Shown piece by piece: positions 1-8,048 of a stretch of DNA of 64,000 bases (position 1 is its first letter; each line of letters starts with the position of its first letter). A program made the position numbers and the translations under genes. The notes beneath the pieces are model-generated. The model worked only from the letters and a program-made list of their open reading frames with translations. It was not told the origin of the DNA and did not search any database. The stretch comes from Actinomadura coerulea (lineage in GTDB: Bacteria > Actinomycetota > Actinomycetes > Streptosporangiales > Streptosporangiaceae): contig NZ_JACHMQ010000001.1 in assembly GCF_014208105.1 (NCBI RefSeq), positions 4,278,001 through 4,342,000 on the forward strand. Direction: 5' to 3'.

Positions 1-3000
1 ATGCTGCGGCCGCGGCCGGTGACCGAGGCCGTCGCCGACACCGGCATCGGGTCGGTGTCCTCCCCGGAGGCCGGGCAGCGCGCGTCGCTGGCGTCCTTCC
101 TGGCCCCGGGGCGGGTGCTCGCGGTCCTGGGCGCGGCGGGATCCGGGAAGACGACGCTGGCCCGGCACACGGCCCTGGACATCGCGGAGCGCCGATGGCC
201 GCGCCGGCGCCGGCTCCCCGTGCTGCTCTATCTGCGCGACCACGGCAGGGCGATCGCGGCCGGAGGGCGGGAGGGGCTGGCGCGGATCGCCGTGACCGCG
301 CCCTGGCTGGGCGGTGCCGTCTCGGCCGAGTGGCTGGAGGAGCGGCTGAAGCGGGGCCGGTGCGTGATCCTGCTGGACGGACTGGACGAGGTGGCCGGCT
401 CAGCCGACCGCAGCCGCGTGGTGCGGTGGGTGGAAGACCAGATCAGCCGCTACCCGTCCAACGCGTTCGTGGTGACGTCCCGCCCTCTCGGGTATGACGG
501 CAACCGGCTGTCCCGCGCCGACGTCCTCCAGGTGCAGCGGTTCACCGGCCGGCAGATCCGCGCCTTCCTGCACGCCTGGTACCGGGCCATCGAGCACCGC
601 TCCCGGGAGGGCGACCCCAAGGAGATCGACCGGCTCGCCGCGCGGGCCGCCGACGACCTGTACCGGCGGATCAGCAGTGAACCCGCGCTCTTCGACCTGG
701 CCGCGAACCCGCTGCTGCTCACCATGATCGCGAACGTGCACCGGTACCGCGGCAGCCTGCCGGGCAGCCGGGTCGCGCTCTACGAGGAGGTGTGCCAGGT
801 CCTCCTCCACCGCCGCCAGGAGGCCAAGAGGCTCACCGACCCCGGGATGGACGGCCTGAGCGGGGAGAAGAGGGAACGCGTCGTCCAGGAGCTGGCCTGG
901 TACATGATGCGTCGCGAGCTGCGCGACATCCCGGCCGACGAGGCCGAACGGGCGATACGCACCGTGCTGGAGCGAACCGCGCCGGACATCACTCCCGCGG
1001 CCTTCCTCCGCAGCGTCAAACGCAGCGGCCTGCTGCTGGAGCACCAGTACGGCCGCTACGGTTTCGCGCACCTCACCTTGCAGGAGTACCTGGCCTCCAC
1101 GCTGGTGCCCGCGCACGCGTCCAGGCGCCAACTCCTCATCGACAACGTCGGCAACCCCTGGTGGCGGGAGGTCACGCTTCTCTGGGTCGCCCGCGCCGAC
1201 GCCGGCCCCATCGTCGAAGCCTGCCTGGAGGACCGGACGGTCACCGCTCTCAGCCTCGCCTACGCCTGCGCGGACGAGGCCCGCGAACTCGATCCCGGCC
1301 TACGGGATCGGCTCGACCTGCTCCTGAGGACCGCGCCGAGCGACCTCGGGGAGAGGCAGCTGCTGGACGGAGTCGCCGCCGCGCGGGCCCTGCACGACAC
1401 CCATGTCCTGGACGACGGCACCCGTATCGGCGCCGCCCCCGTACCTCCGAATCTCTGGGGGCGCTTCGTCGCCCGCACCAACGACCCCCACGTGCCGAAG
1501 ACCGTGGTCGACGACCTGTGGACCAAGGACATCAAGAAATTCCTCGCCTGGCTCAACGGCCTGTTCGACGACGGCACCGGCTATCGCCTGCCCACACCGG
1601 CCGAGGCGCGCCAGGCCCTCGACCTGGACCTGTACGCCAGGAGACCCGGAAGCAGGAACCCCGTGGTCCTCTACGCCGCGGACGGGGACTGGGCCGACGA
1701 GCACGGTCAGGCGCAGCTCGTCCCCGACTTTCCCCACCAGCCCACCGCGCGGCAGGCCGGTGAGTATCCGGCACTCATCCTTCAGCAGACCCACGTGTTC
1801 TTCCGGCTCTTCCAGGCCACGGCGCCCAGCACCTTCATCGGCCTGCTGGCCTTCGGGAGATCCCGCGACCTCGACAAGGCCGAGGACCGGCTGCTCCACG
1901 CCCTCGACATCGCACGGGACCTCGACCTCGCCCACGAAGCGCTCTATTTCCCCCTGCGCGAGCGCGCCTTCGAGCGCGCCGTCGAACTCGGCCTCGACGA
2001 CCTCCCCGACCGGGCGGACGACCTCGATCGCGACCACCTGCGCGACCGCGCCCTCGACTACGCCTCCCGCATCGGCCAGGAACTCGGCCTGGCCATGGAG
2101 TCCCGGCTCCGGCGGGCCTCCCCGGGCGGCGAGGGCGGCTCCGCCGCCCTGGTCACCGCTCTCTTCTCCGTCCTCCCCAGCCAGTCCCGCGACATCTTCC
2201 ACGCCCATCCCCTGGCGCGCGGACTCGACCATCTCCTCCCTCTCGACAACCTTTCCGGCAGTGTCGCCGCCCTCGGGCAGTCCCTCGGGGCCCTCGGCCC
2301 GGCCATCACCGACGACCTCAACCGCGACTTCGCCGCCGCCGTCGACCTCGTGAACGTCCTCGCGCGGGTCTCGGGCAGCGTCGGGGACATCGCAGAGGAG
2401 ATCAAGCAGAAGATCGGCACCCCCCGCGCCACCTCCGGCTCCGCGCTCCACTATGGCCGTCTCCTGGGGGCGGACTTCGACGTGGTCCTCAGCAAAGCCG
2501 AGCACCTTCGTGACATCGCCTCCGCCTCCGGAACAGTGCCGGTAGTCGACATCGCCCATGACCTCTGCTTCGCGCTGCGGCGCGCCCTGAACCATGTCCT
2601 CGCCATTACCGAATTCAACGCCGCCCAGACGTTCGGATCCGGCTATCACGGACAGGACCCCGCACACGTCCTGACCTTGGCGCGCCTCGTCTTCGCGGGC
2701 GACCTGGGAAGGCTGGACATGGGAGCCGTGGTGACCACAGCGTGGGCGTGCCTCTCGCTGCAACGCTCTTTCGAGGCGGTCACAAGCCTGGAGCCCGCGC
2801 GTCCTCGAAGGAACCGGAGCAGGACGGTGTCGATGGAGACGTTCCTCCACCGGGCGCTCCCCGACATCTTCTCCACCACACCCGCCCACGACCCCGCCGT
2901 GACCTTGGAAGCGGCCCTGAGCCGCGCGAACACCATCGGAAACGAGGAAGTCGCGGAGCTGATCGGGAACGCGATACGCCTGGCCGCACCGCTGTGGGAG

Positions 3001-3213
3001 CAGAGCCGCCGCGCCAGGCGGAGCGACATGGTGCTGGCGGTCACCTCCCTCCTCGCGGCGACCCTCCGCAACAAGGGAGCGAGAGAGGACTACCAACTGG
3101 CGCACCACCTCTCCAGTGCTCTGCTGGCACTCATGGCATTGACACCGGACTCGGACGTCCGAGCCCCGGCCAGACCGCCCACACCGAAACAACTGGTCCT
3201 GGTCCGAGCCTGA
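1..3213 (+). CDS. NACHT-type P-loop NTPase (STAND family)
   Basis: A 1070-residue protein with a NACHT/STAND NTPase module near the N-terminus: Walker A GAAGSGKTT at about residues 44-52, Walker B VILLDGLDE at about 122-130, and the sensor-like TSRP at about 159-162. The 600 or so residues behind it look helical and match no repeat class I recognise; they could be the sensor half. Such proteins in bacteria act as switches, and many NACHT proteins defend against phage. The open frame begins at the first base of the window, so an upstream start and an N-terminal effector domain cannot be excluded. The gene ends 22 nt before the convergent epoxide hydrolase. NACHT assignment is firm; a defence role is inference. 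Confidence 0.85.
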   Translation: MLRPRPVTEAVADTGIGSVSSPEAGQRASLASFLAPGRVLAVLGAAGSGKTTLARHTALDIAERRWPRRRRLPVLLYLRDHGRAIAAGGREGLARIAVTAPWLGGAVSAEWLEERLKRGRCVILLDGLDEVAGSADRSRVVRWVEDQISRYPSNAFVVTSRPLGYDGNRLSRADVLQVQRFTGRQIRAFLHAWYRAIEHRSREGDPKEIDRLAARAADDLYRRISSEPALFDLAANPLLLTMIANVHRYRGSLPGSRVALYEEVCQVLLHRRQEAKRLTDPGMDGLSGEKRERVVQELAWYMMRRELRDIPADEAERAIRTVLERTAPDITPAAFLRSVKRSGLLLEHQYGRYGFAHLTLQEYLASTLVPAHASRRQLLIDNVGNPWWREVTLLWVARADAGPIVEACLEDRTVTALSLAYACADEARELDPGLRDRLDLLLRTAPSDLGERQLLDGVAAARALHDTHVLDDGTRIGAAPVPPNLWGRFVARTNDPHVPKTVVDDLWTKDIKKFLAWLNGLFDDGTGYRLPTPAEARQALDLDLYARRPGSRNPVVLYAADGDWADEHGQAQLVPDFPHQPTARQAGEYPALILQQTHVFFRLFQATAPSTFIGLLAFGRSRDLDKAEDRLLHALDIARDLDLAHEALYFPLRERAFERAVELGLDDLPDRADDLDRDHLRDRALDYASRIGQELGLAMESRLRRASPGGEGGSAALVTALFSVLPSQSRDIFHAHPLARGLDHLLPLDNLSGSVAALGQSLGALGPAITDDLNRDFAAAVDLVNVLARVSGSVGDIAEEIKQKIGTPRATSGSALHYGRLLGADFDVVLSKAEHLRDIASASGTVPVVDIAHDLCFALRRALNHVLAITEFNAAQTFGSGYHGQDPAHVLTLARLVFAGDLGRLDMGAVVTTAWACLSLQRSFEAVTSLEPARPRRNRSRTVSMETFLHRALPDIFSTTPAHDPAVTLEAALSRANTIGNEEVAELIGNAIRLAAPLWEQSRRARRSDMVLAVTSLLAATLRNKGAREDYQLAHHLSSALLALMALTPDSDVRAPARPPTPKQLVLVRA

Positions 3214-3235
3214 GATCTGCCCTCTGAGCCCGCGT

Positions 3236-4408
3236 TCACCGATGTGCGGCCAGTACCGCCGCGAGGCCTTCTCGCAGGTCTTTGACGAAGTACTCGGGAA
3301 CCTCCAGGGACGGGAAGTGCCCTCCGCTTTCGGGCGCCCTCCATCGGACGATCTGCCGGTAACGCTCCTGCGCCCAGGGGCGCGGGCACTTCTCGATGTC
3401 GCGGGGATACATGCTGATCGCCGACGGGACATCGACCCGGAGTTCGGGATCGAGCGAGTTATGGCTTTCGTAGTAGATACGGGCCGCGGACGCGCCGGTC
3501 CCCGTCAGCCAGTAGAGGGTGACGTCGTCAAGAACGCGGTCTCTGGAGATCCTCTCGAACGGGCTGTCCTCGGTGTCCGACCACTCGGCGAACTTGTCGA
3601 GGATCCAGGCGAGAAGGCCGACCGGTGAGTCGACGAGCGAGTAGCCGATGGTCTGCGGCCGGGTCGCCTGCTGCTTCGCGTACGCCGCGCGGTGCCGCCA
3701 GAAATCGCGGGTCTCCTCGGTCCACCGGCGCTCGACCGCCGTCAGACCGTCCGTCGTCAACCCGGGCGGCGCCTCCGCGAACAATGTGTGGATGCCGAGA
3801 ACGTGCGCCGGGAACCTGCCGCCGAGAACCGTCGTGATATTGCCTCCCCAGTCGCCGCCGTGGGCCAAGAACTCGCTGTAGCCGAGCCTTCCCATCAGCT
3901 CCACCCATGCGGCCGCGATCTTCTCGGTACCCCACCCGGTGGCGGCCGGCTTGTCGCTGTGACCGAAGCCCGGCAGCGACGGGGCCACGACGTGGAACGC
4001 GGGTGCGTCCGCTTCTGCCGGATCCGCCAGCTCGTCCACCACATCGATGAACTCGGCGATGCTGCCCGGCCAGCCGTGCGTCAAGATCAGCGGGGTGGCG
4101 TCCGGGCGCGCGGATCGGCGGTGCAGGAAGTGGATTCCCAGGTCGTCGATGGTCGTGCGGAACTGGCCGATCCGGTCGAGGCGCTCTTCGAAGGACCGCC
4201 AGTCGTACCCGGTGCGCCAGTAGTCCACGACATCGACGAGGTCGGCGAGTGGAACGCCCTGTTCCCACCGGCCACGACCGGGCTCGGCGCCACGGACCGT
4301 CTCGGCCTCCGGTAGCCGCGCCGCGGCCAGCCGCGCACGCAGATCGTCGAGGTCGGCGTCCGCCGCGCGGGCTTCGAATGCTTGCACGTCACTGGTCGGA
4401 CGGGGCAT
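3236..4408 (-). CDS. Epoxide hydrolase (EHN-type alpha/beta hydrolase)
   Basis: 390 residues matching the microsomal-type epoxide hydrolase family: an N-terminal EHN segment (residues 1-110) followed by an alpha/beta hydrolase fold. The oxyanion motif HGWPGS is present and the nucleophile lies in GGDWGG, where Asp is the usual attacking residue that opens an epoxide to a diol. The family length of 370-400 fits. ATG start with an upstream GGAGG-like site (complement of cctcc at 4412-4416). Divergent from a CGNR zinc-finger gene across a 95-bp region carrying two operator-like repeats, so that regulator may control this gene. The natural substrate cannot be read from sequence. Confidence 0.88.
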   Translation of the reverse strand: MPRPTSDVQAFEARAADADLDDLRARLAAARLPEAETVRGAEPGRGRWEQGVPLADLVDVVDYWRTGYDWRSFEERLDRIGQFRTTIDDLGIHFLHRRSARPDATPLILTHGWPGSIAEFIDVVDELADPAEADAPAFHVVAPSLPGFGHSDKPAATGWGTEKIAAAWVELMGRLGYSEFLAHGGDWGGNITTVLGGRFPAHVLGIHTLFAEAPPGLTTDGLTAVERRWTEETRDFWRHRAAYAKQQATRPQTIGYSLVDSPVGLLAWILDKFAEWSDTEDSPFERISRDRVLDDVTLYWLTGTGASAARIYYESHNSLDPELRVDVPSAISMYPRDIEKCPRPWAQERYRQIVRWRAPESGGHFPSLEVPEYFVKDLREGLAAVLAAHR

Positions 4409-4441
4409 GAGACCTCCTGGCCGTCGCGGAACCGGCCTCGT

Positions 4442-4502
4442 GAACCGGCTTAGGCGGTTCTAGCAGGTCCTCGCACCGGCGTGCAACCGGCTAAGGTGGT
4501 TC
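4442..4502. promoter_or_regulatory. Two operator-like repeats between epoxide hydrolase and CGNR gene
   Basis: GAACCGGCTTAGGCGGTTC (4442-4460, an inverted repeat) and a near-copy AACCGGCTAAGGTGGTTC (4485-4502). Equivalent bases are 42 bp apart, four helical turns. The second copy includes the TAAGGT that would be the -10 of a leaderless transcript starting at the ATG at 4504. Confidence 0.6.
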
Positions 4503-4503
4503 C

Positions 4504-5079
4504 ATGCGCGCCGGCTTCCCTGACTTCCGCCTCGGAACCGTGCTGGCGACCAGCTTCACGGGGACCCTGACGGAGCGTCGCGGCGACGCCGTGGAGCGCA
4601 TTCCCACGCCGCAGCGGCTCGTCGACTGGCTGGCGCTGTACGGCCTCGCCGTGGACTCCTGCACTCCCGCCCAGCTCGACCTCGCCCGGGAACTGAGGGA
4701 GGCGATCCACGCCGCCGCGACGGCGGCCGCGAGCCAGGACGCTCTGCCCGCGACCGCCGTCCAGGTCATCAATGACTTCAGCGCCGGTGGCCGGGCCGCC
4801 GCGATCCTGACGCCCGAGGGCAGGCGGTGGTGGCGGCTCAGCTCGGCGTCCCGCGTGGAGGACGCCCTCGGCGTGATCGCCGCCGACGCGATCAGCATCA
4901 TCGCGGGCGAACGCGACGGAAAGCTGGCCCTGTGCGCGTCGCCGACCTGCCAGGCCGCCTTCTTCGACACCAGCCAGAGCCGCACCCGCAAATGGTGCGA
5001 CATGAACACGTGCGGGAACCGTCAGAAGAAGGCGCGCTTCAACGCCAACCAGCGCAGGCACTCCAGATCGGCGGAGTGA
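4504..5079 (+). CDS. ABATE/CGNR zinc-finger regulator-like protein
   Basis: 191 residues of the ABATE (DUF1470) family. The N-terminal 130 residues form the stress-associated ABATE domain and the C-terminus is a CGNR zinc finger: CASPTCQAAFFD, then WCDMNTCGNRQKK, with four cysteines able to hold zinc. Family members are thought to bind DNA through this finger, often beside genes for small-molecule metabolism. The start follows the TAAGGT box by six bases, the usual spacing of leaderless actinobacterial messages; an AAGGTGG stretch could also serve as ribosome binding site. Divergent from the epoxide hydrolase, which it probably regulates, as well as itself, through the paired operators. Confidence 0.8.
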   Translation: MRAGFPDFRLGTVLATSFTGTLTERRGDAVERIPTPQRLVDWLALYGLAVDSCTPAQLDLARELREAIHAAATAAASQDALPATAVQVINDFSAGGRAAAILTPEGRRWWRLSSASRVEDALGVIAADAISIIAGERDGKLALCASPTCQAAFFDTSQSRTRKWCDMNTCGNRQKKARFNANQRRHSRSAE

Positions 5080-5130
5080 TCGTTACGCTCGGCGCGTCCA
5101 GGTGAGCGGCCCCGCATGGGGGCTCCCCTG

Positions 5131-5631
5131 TCAGCTCCGGGCGGCCAGGTCGGTGAAGTACGGCTTCATGGCGGGATAGTAGGAGTCGAAGTCCGGCTTC
5201 GGTGAGCCGTCGCGCGAGGCCACGAGCATGTCCAGGTAGTACTCCCAGCCCGGACCGATCTCGCCGAGCTGCTCCTCGCTGTCGAGGTGCTGCACGAACT
5301 CCAGCCGCGTGGAACCGTCCGTTTCGGTCAGTAGCAACTCGATGCGCCAGGCGCCGAACTCGTCCGTCGCGGACAGGGCCAGCCGCCGCGGGGGGTCGCA
5401 TGCGTCGATGCGCATGTCGGACCATGGCGCCTGGTCCTCGAACGCCAACCGCACTCTGATCGTCCGGCCCGGCGCGGCGTCTCCCTCCCACGGGCCGAAC
5501 CAGCGGGCCGTGCGCTCGGGCTCGGTGATGCTGGCCCACACGTCCTCCGCGGATGCCCGGAACGACCGGGTCAGGATGAGGTCACTGCCGGTGGCGGTCC
5601 GGGCCAGGTCTCCGGTGGGTCGACGGTTCAC
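5131..5631 (-). CDS. SRPBCC/AHSA1-domain protein paired with ArsR regulator
   Basis: A 166-residue START-like (SRPBCC, AHSA1 type) protein. The SFRASAEDVWASITEPERTARWFGPW block (about residues 22-47) is typical of the family: helix-grip folds that hold a hydrophobic ligand in a deep cavity. The GTG start at 5631 overlaps the TGA of the upstream ArsR gene as GTGA, implying translational coupling; the frame stays open further upstream but only through the ArsR coding region. ArsR-SRPBCC operons are common in actinobacteria and are usually self-regulated. The ligand is unknown. Confidence 0.85.
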   Translation of the reverse strand: MNRRPTGDLARTATGSDLILTRSFRASAEDVWASITEPERTARWFGPWEGDAAPGRTIRVRLAFEDQAPWSDMRIDACDPPRRLALSATDEFGAWRIELLLTETDGSTRLEFVQHLDSEEQLGEIGPGWEYYLDMLVASRDGSPKPDFDSYYPAMKPYFTDLAARS

Positions 5632-6008
5632 GCGGTGTCCTCTTTCGGTTCGTCGGCGGCGCTGTCGGCGCGGCGTCGGCGGCGGGTCCGGTGCACCTCG
5701 GTCTCCAGCGCGTCGAAGCGGTGCTCCCAGCCGCGCGGCCGGACGAACTGCGCGAGCCATCCGGCGAGGGGGGCGAGCCGTTCCGGGTCGATCTCATAGA
5801 GCCGTTCCCGGCCGACGAGTTCGTCGCGTACCAGCCCGCTCTGCCGGAGCACGCGCAGATGACGGCTCACGGCCGGCCTGCTGATCTCGAAGCGTCCGGC
5901 GATCTGCCCTGCCGTGAGCCGGCCGCCGTGCAGCATGACCAGGATCTCCCGGCGCACCGGGTCCGCGATCGCTCCCACCACGTCGTCCACGGCAAAAGCG
6001 TAACCCAC
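5628..6008 (-). CDS. ArsR-family winged-helix repressor
   Basis: 126 residues with a typical ArsR winged helix: ADPVRREILVMLHGGRLTAG, then ISRPAVSRHLRVLRQSGLV as recognition helix and DELVGRERLYEIDP as the wing. No cysteine metal site of the ArsR/SmtB type is visible, so this belongs to the non-metal autorepressor group that partners SRPBCC proteins. The first possible GTG (6008) lies inside the loop of a perfect 13-bp inverted repeat; a second in-frame GTG seven codons later would put the palindrome wholly upstream. Repression through that palindrome is a strong inference. Co-transcribed with the SRPBCC gene. Confidence 0.88.
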   Translation of the reverse strand: MGYAFAVDDVVGAIADPVRREILVMLHGGRLTAGQIAGRFEISRPAVSRHLRVLRQSGLVRDELVGRERLYEIDPERLAPLAGWLAQFVRPRGWEHRFDALETEVHRTRRRRRADSAADEPKEDTA

Positions 6009-6022
6009 AGGTTACGCTTTTG
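5993..6022. promoter_or_regulatory. Perfect 13-bp inverted repeat, ArsR operator candidate
   Basis: CAAAAGCGTAACC (5993-6005) and its exact complement GGTTACGCTTTTG (6010-6022), separated by CACA. It straddles the start of the ArsR gene, where an autorepressor would block initiation. Its A/T-rich ends stand out against the GC-rich surroundings. Confidence 0.75.
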
Positions 6023-6121
6023 TCGACGGCGCCCCACCTCGACCCGGCCAGGCGTCACCTCTGAGGCCCTGGGTTTCAGAAGCGCCGGCTCCTGAGCGCG
6101 GAGGCAGGCGCGACTTCGGCC

Positions 6122-6904
6122 TCAGGCGTTCGCGCGCTTCGGCAGGGTGAGGATCTCGGCGCCGTCTTCGGTGATGGCGATCGTGTGCTCGCTGTGGGCC
6201 GTGCGGCAGCCCGTCGCACTGCGGAGCGTCCAGCCGTCGGCGTCGGTGACGAGTTCGGCGGTGTCCTCCATGATCCACGGCTCCAGGGCGAGCAGCAGCC
6301 CGGGGCGCAGTCTGTACCCGCGGCCGGGGCGTCCGGTGTTGGAGACGTGCGGGTCCTGGTGCATCGTCGAGCCGATGCCGTGGCCCCCGAAATCGGTGTT
6401 GATCGAGTACCCCGCCTCGCGGAGGACCGAGCCGATGGCATGGGAGATGTCTCCGGTGCGGGCCCCGGGGCCTGCCGCCGCTATCCCCGCCCGCAGTGCG
6501 CGTTCGGTCGCGTCGATCAGCGCGACGCTCTCCGGGGGCTTCGATTCGCCGACGACGAAGCTGATGGCCGAGTCCGCGGCGACTCCGCCCAGGGAGACGG
6601 CGAGGTCGAGGCTCAGCAGGTCCCCCTCGGCGAGCGTGTAGTCGTAGGGCAGCCCGTGAAGGACGGCGTCGTTGACGGACGTGCAGATGTAGTGGCCGAA
6701 CGGTCCGCGCCCGAAGGACGGCGCGTAGTCGACGTAGCAGGACTCCGCCCCCGCCTCAACGATCATGGCCTTGGTCCACTGGTCGATCTCAAGGAGGTTC
6801 GTGCCGGCCGCGGTGCGGCTCTTCACCGTCTGCAGGATGTCGGCCACCAGGGCGCCCGTGTGCCTGGCCTTGGCCAGCTCGGTGGAGTTCAAGATTTCGA
6901 TCAT
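6122..6904 (-). CDS. map: Type I methionine aminopeptidase
   Basis: 260 residues of the M24A family, which removes the initiator methionine from new proteins. The five dimetal ligands are visible: Asp in LLSLDLAV and in GGVAADSA, His in GGHGIGSTMH, Glu in LALEPW and Glu in TAHSEHTI. The substrate-side His of FGHYICTSVND is present too. Length agrees with the family. It is probably not the housekeeping copy, which normally sits in the ribosomal protein region; this one is divergent from a small XRE regulator across 66 bp with a repeated operator, so expression is probably conditional. Confidence 0.93.
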   Translation of the reverse strand: MIEILNSTELAKARHTGALVADILQTVKSRTAAGTNLLEIDQWTKAMIVEAGAESCYVDYAPSFGRGPFGHYICTSVNDAVLHGLPYDYTLAEGDLLSLDLAVSLGGVAADSAISFVVGESKPPESVALIDATERALRAGIAAAGPGARTGDISHAIGSVLREAGYSINTDFGGHGIGSTMHQDPHVSNTGRPGRGYRLRPGLLLALEPWIMEDTAELVTDADGWTLRSATGCRTAHSEHTIAITEDGAEILTLPKRANA

Positions 6905-6930
6905 GCGGCGCCTCGCTCACGTCACCAATA

Positions 6931-6955
6931 ACTATACCGGTCATACTATACCGGT
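6931..6955. promoter_or_regulatory. Tandem ACTATACCGGT repeats, XRE operator candidate
   Basis: ACTATACCGGT occurs at 6931-6941 and again at 6945-6955, a 14-bp period, each copy with the palindrome ACCGGT. It lies between the divergent map and XRE starts. TAGAAT at 6958-6963, seven bases before the ATG at 6971, looks like the -10 of a leaderless XRE message, so bound regulator would overlap its own promoter. Confidence 0.65.
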
Positions 6956-6970
6956 ACTAGAATAGGGGCC

Positions 6971-7258
6971 ATGGTCAGGTTGCCGCTCACCCCCGCGGAG
7001 CTCGAACGCGGACAGCGCCTCGGCGCCCTCCTGCGACGGGCCAGAGGAGAGCGCTCGATACTCGACACCGCGCTCGACGCCCGCGTCTCCCCGGAGACCC
7101 TCCGGAAGATCGAGACGGGCCGGGTGGCCACCCCCGCCTTCTCGACCATCGCGGCGATCGCCGAGGTCCTCGACCTCTCCCTCGACGAGGTGTGGGCCGA
7201 GATCAGCCGACCCGAGCGTGAGGTCGAATCGACCAGCACCGGTCGCACTACAGCGTAG
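6971..7258 (+). CDS. Small XRE-family HTH regulator
   Basis: 95 residues with an XRE-type helix-turn-helix: LGALLRRARGERSILDTAL, then VSPETLRKIETGRVATPAF, which is the classic recognition helix followed by the Glu-x-Gly-Arg turn, and IAAIAEVLDLSLDEVWAEI closing the domain. The last 15 residues are Ser/Thr rich. No ligand domain is present. It is divergently paired with map; the tandem ACTATACCGGT repeats between them are the obvious target. It may sense the state of translation or simply autoregulate; nothing in the sequence decides that. Confidence 0.88.
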   Translation: MVRLPLTPAELERGQRLGALLRRARGERSILDTALDARVSPETLRKIETGRVATPAFSTIAAIAEVLDLSLDEVWAEISRPEREVESTSTGRTTA

Positions 7259-7399
7259 GCGGACGGCCTCCCGGCGCCCACTTCTGGGCCGAGCCGGCAG
7301 CGTCGAGGGGAAGAGGAAGCGCGGCGACGGGCTCTTCGCGATGAGTTCTGCGGCGTCCGGTGGTCATACCGTCGAACCCGTAAGCGAGGAGGACGCTTG

Positions 7400-7972
7400 A
7401 TGCGCAGAGTGACCTGTTCGATGGCCATGTCACTGGACGGCTACATCACCGGGCCGGACGGCGGCTTCGACTGGACGGCGCCCGACGAGGAGGTCTTTCG
7501 CTTCTCCATCGAGGAGACGCGAGGGGTCGGCGTCTACCTGCTGGGACGGCGGCTCTACGAGACGATGCTGTACTGGGAGACCGCCGACCAGGATCCATCG
7601 CTCGACGCCCCCAAGCGCGAATGGACGGCGCTGTGGAAGCCGCTTCCAAAGGTGGTGTTCTCCGCCACGCTGACGGAGGTGCAGGGCAACGCCCGCCTGG
7701 CCTCCGGCGGCCTGGCGGAGGAGATCGAGCGGTTGCGGGCGGAGCCGGGGGAAGGCGACATCGCGATCGGCGGCGCGACCCTCGCCGCTGAGGCAGCCGA
7801 ACTGGGTCTGATCGACGAGTACCTGGTCAGGGTCTACCCGGTGCTGGTCGGAGGCGGCCTTCCACTCTTCCCCCAGCACGGACGCCAGGTGGACCTCGAA
7901 CTCGTCGAGACCCGCACCTTCACCCGAGTCGTCTACCTCCGCTACCGCGCGACCCGTCAGGCCGCGCCTTAG
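7400..7972 (+). CDS. Dihydrofolate reductase-like (RibD C-terminal) protein
   Basis: 190 residues of the RibD_C/dihydrofolate reductase-like family. Typical features are SMAMSLDGYITGPDGGFDW at the N-terminus, LLGRRLYETM, and the dinucleotide-binding IAIGGATLAAEAAELGLIDEY, ending in VYPVLVGGGLPLF. These are NADPH-binding reductases of unknown substrate, distinct from FolA. The ATG at 7400 follows GAGGAGGA (7386-7393) with a six-base gap, so it is preferred over the TTG three bases earlier. A transposase relic lies immediately downstream. Confidence 0.88.
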   Translation: MRRVTCSMAMSLDGYITGPDGGFDWTAPDEEVFRFSIEETRGVGVYLLGRRLYETMLYWETADQDPSLDAPKREWTALWKPLPKVVFSATLTEVQGNARLASGGLAEEIERLRAEPGEGDIAIGGATLAAEAAELGLIDEYLVRVYPVLVGGGLPLFPQHGRQVDLELVETRTFTRVVYLRYRATRQAAP

Positions 7973-7973
7973 A

Positions 7974-8048
7974 GGCCATCTCATTGGCGAGCCGGCGGTA
8001 GAGGATGAGGGTTGTGGCGATGCCGACGAAGGCGGGGAAGTGTTCGGG
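7974..8048 (-). pseudogene. Relic of an IS transposase C-terminus
   Basis: Read on the minus strand this stretch encodes HFPAFVGIATTLILYRRLA and a few more residues before leaving the family. It resembles the last residues of IS5-type transposases of actinomycetes, which end in a hydrophobic segment and a Tyr-Arg-Arg-Leu motif. It directly follows the stop codon of the SDR gene and fills the gap to the convergent reductase gene. No other part of a transposase and no terminal repeats are seen. The assignment rests on memory of family ends. Confidence 0.35.

Noticed and set aside
1300..3432. 710-codon open frame antisense to the NACHT gene
   Set aside because: Low-complexity Gly/Val/Glu translation and no ribosome binding site.
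7400..7972. folA dihydrofolate reductase
   Set aside because: Motifs fit the RibD C-terminal family, not true FolA.
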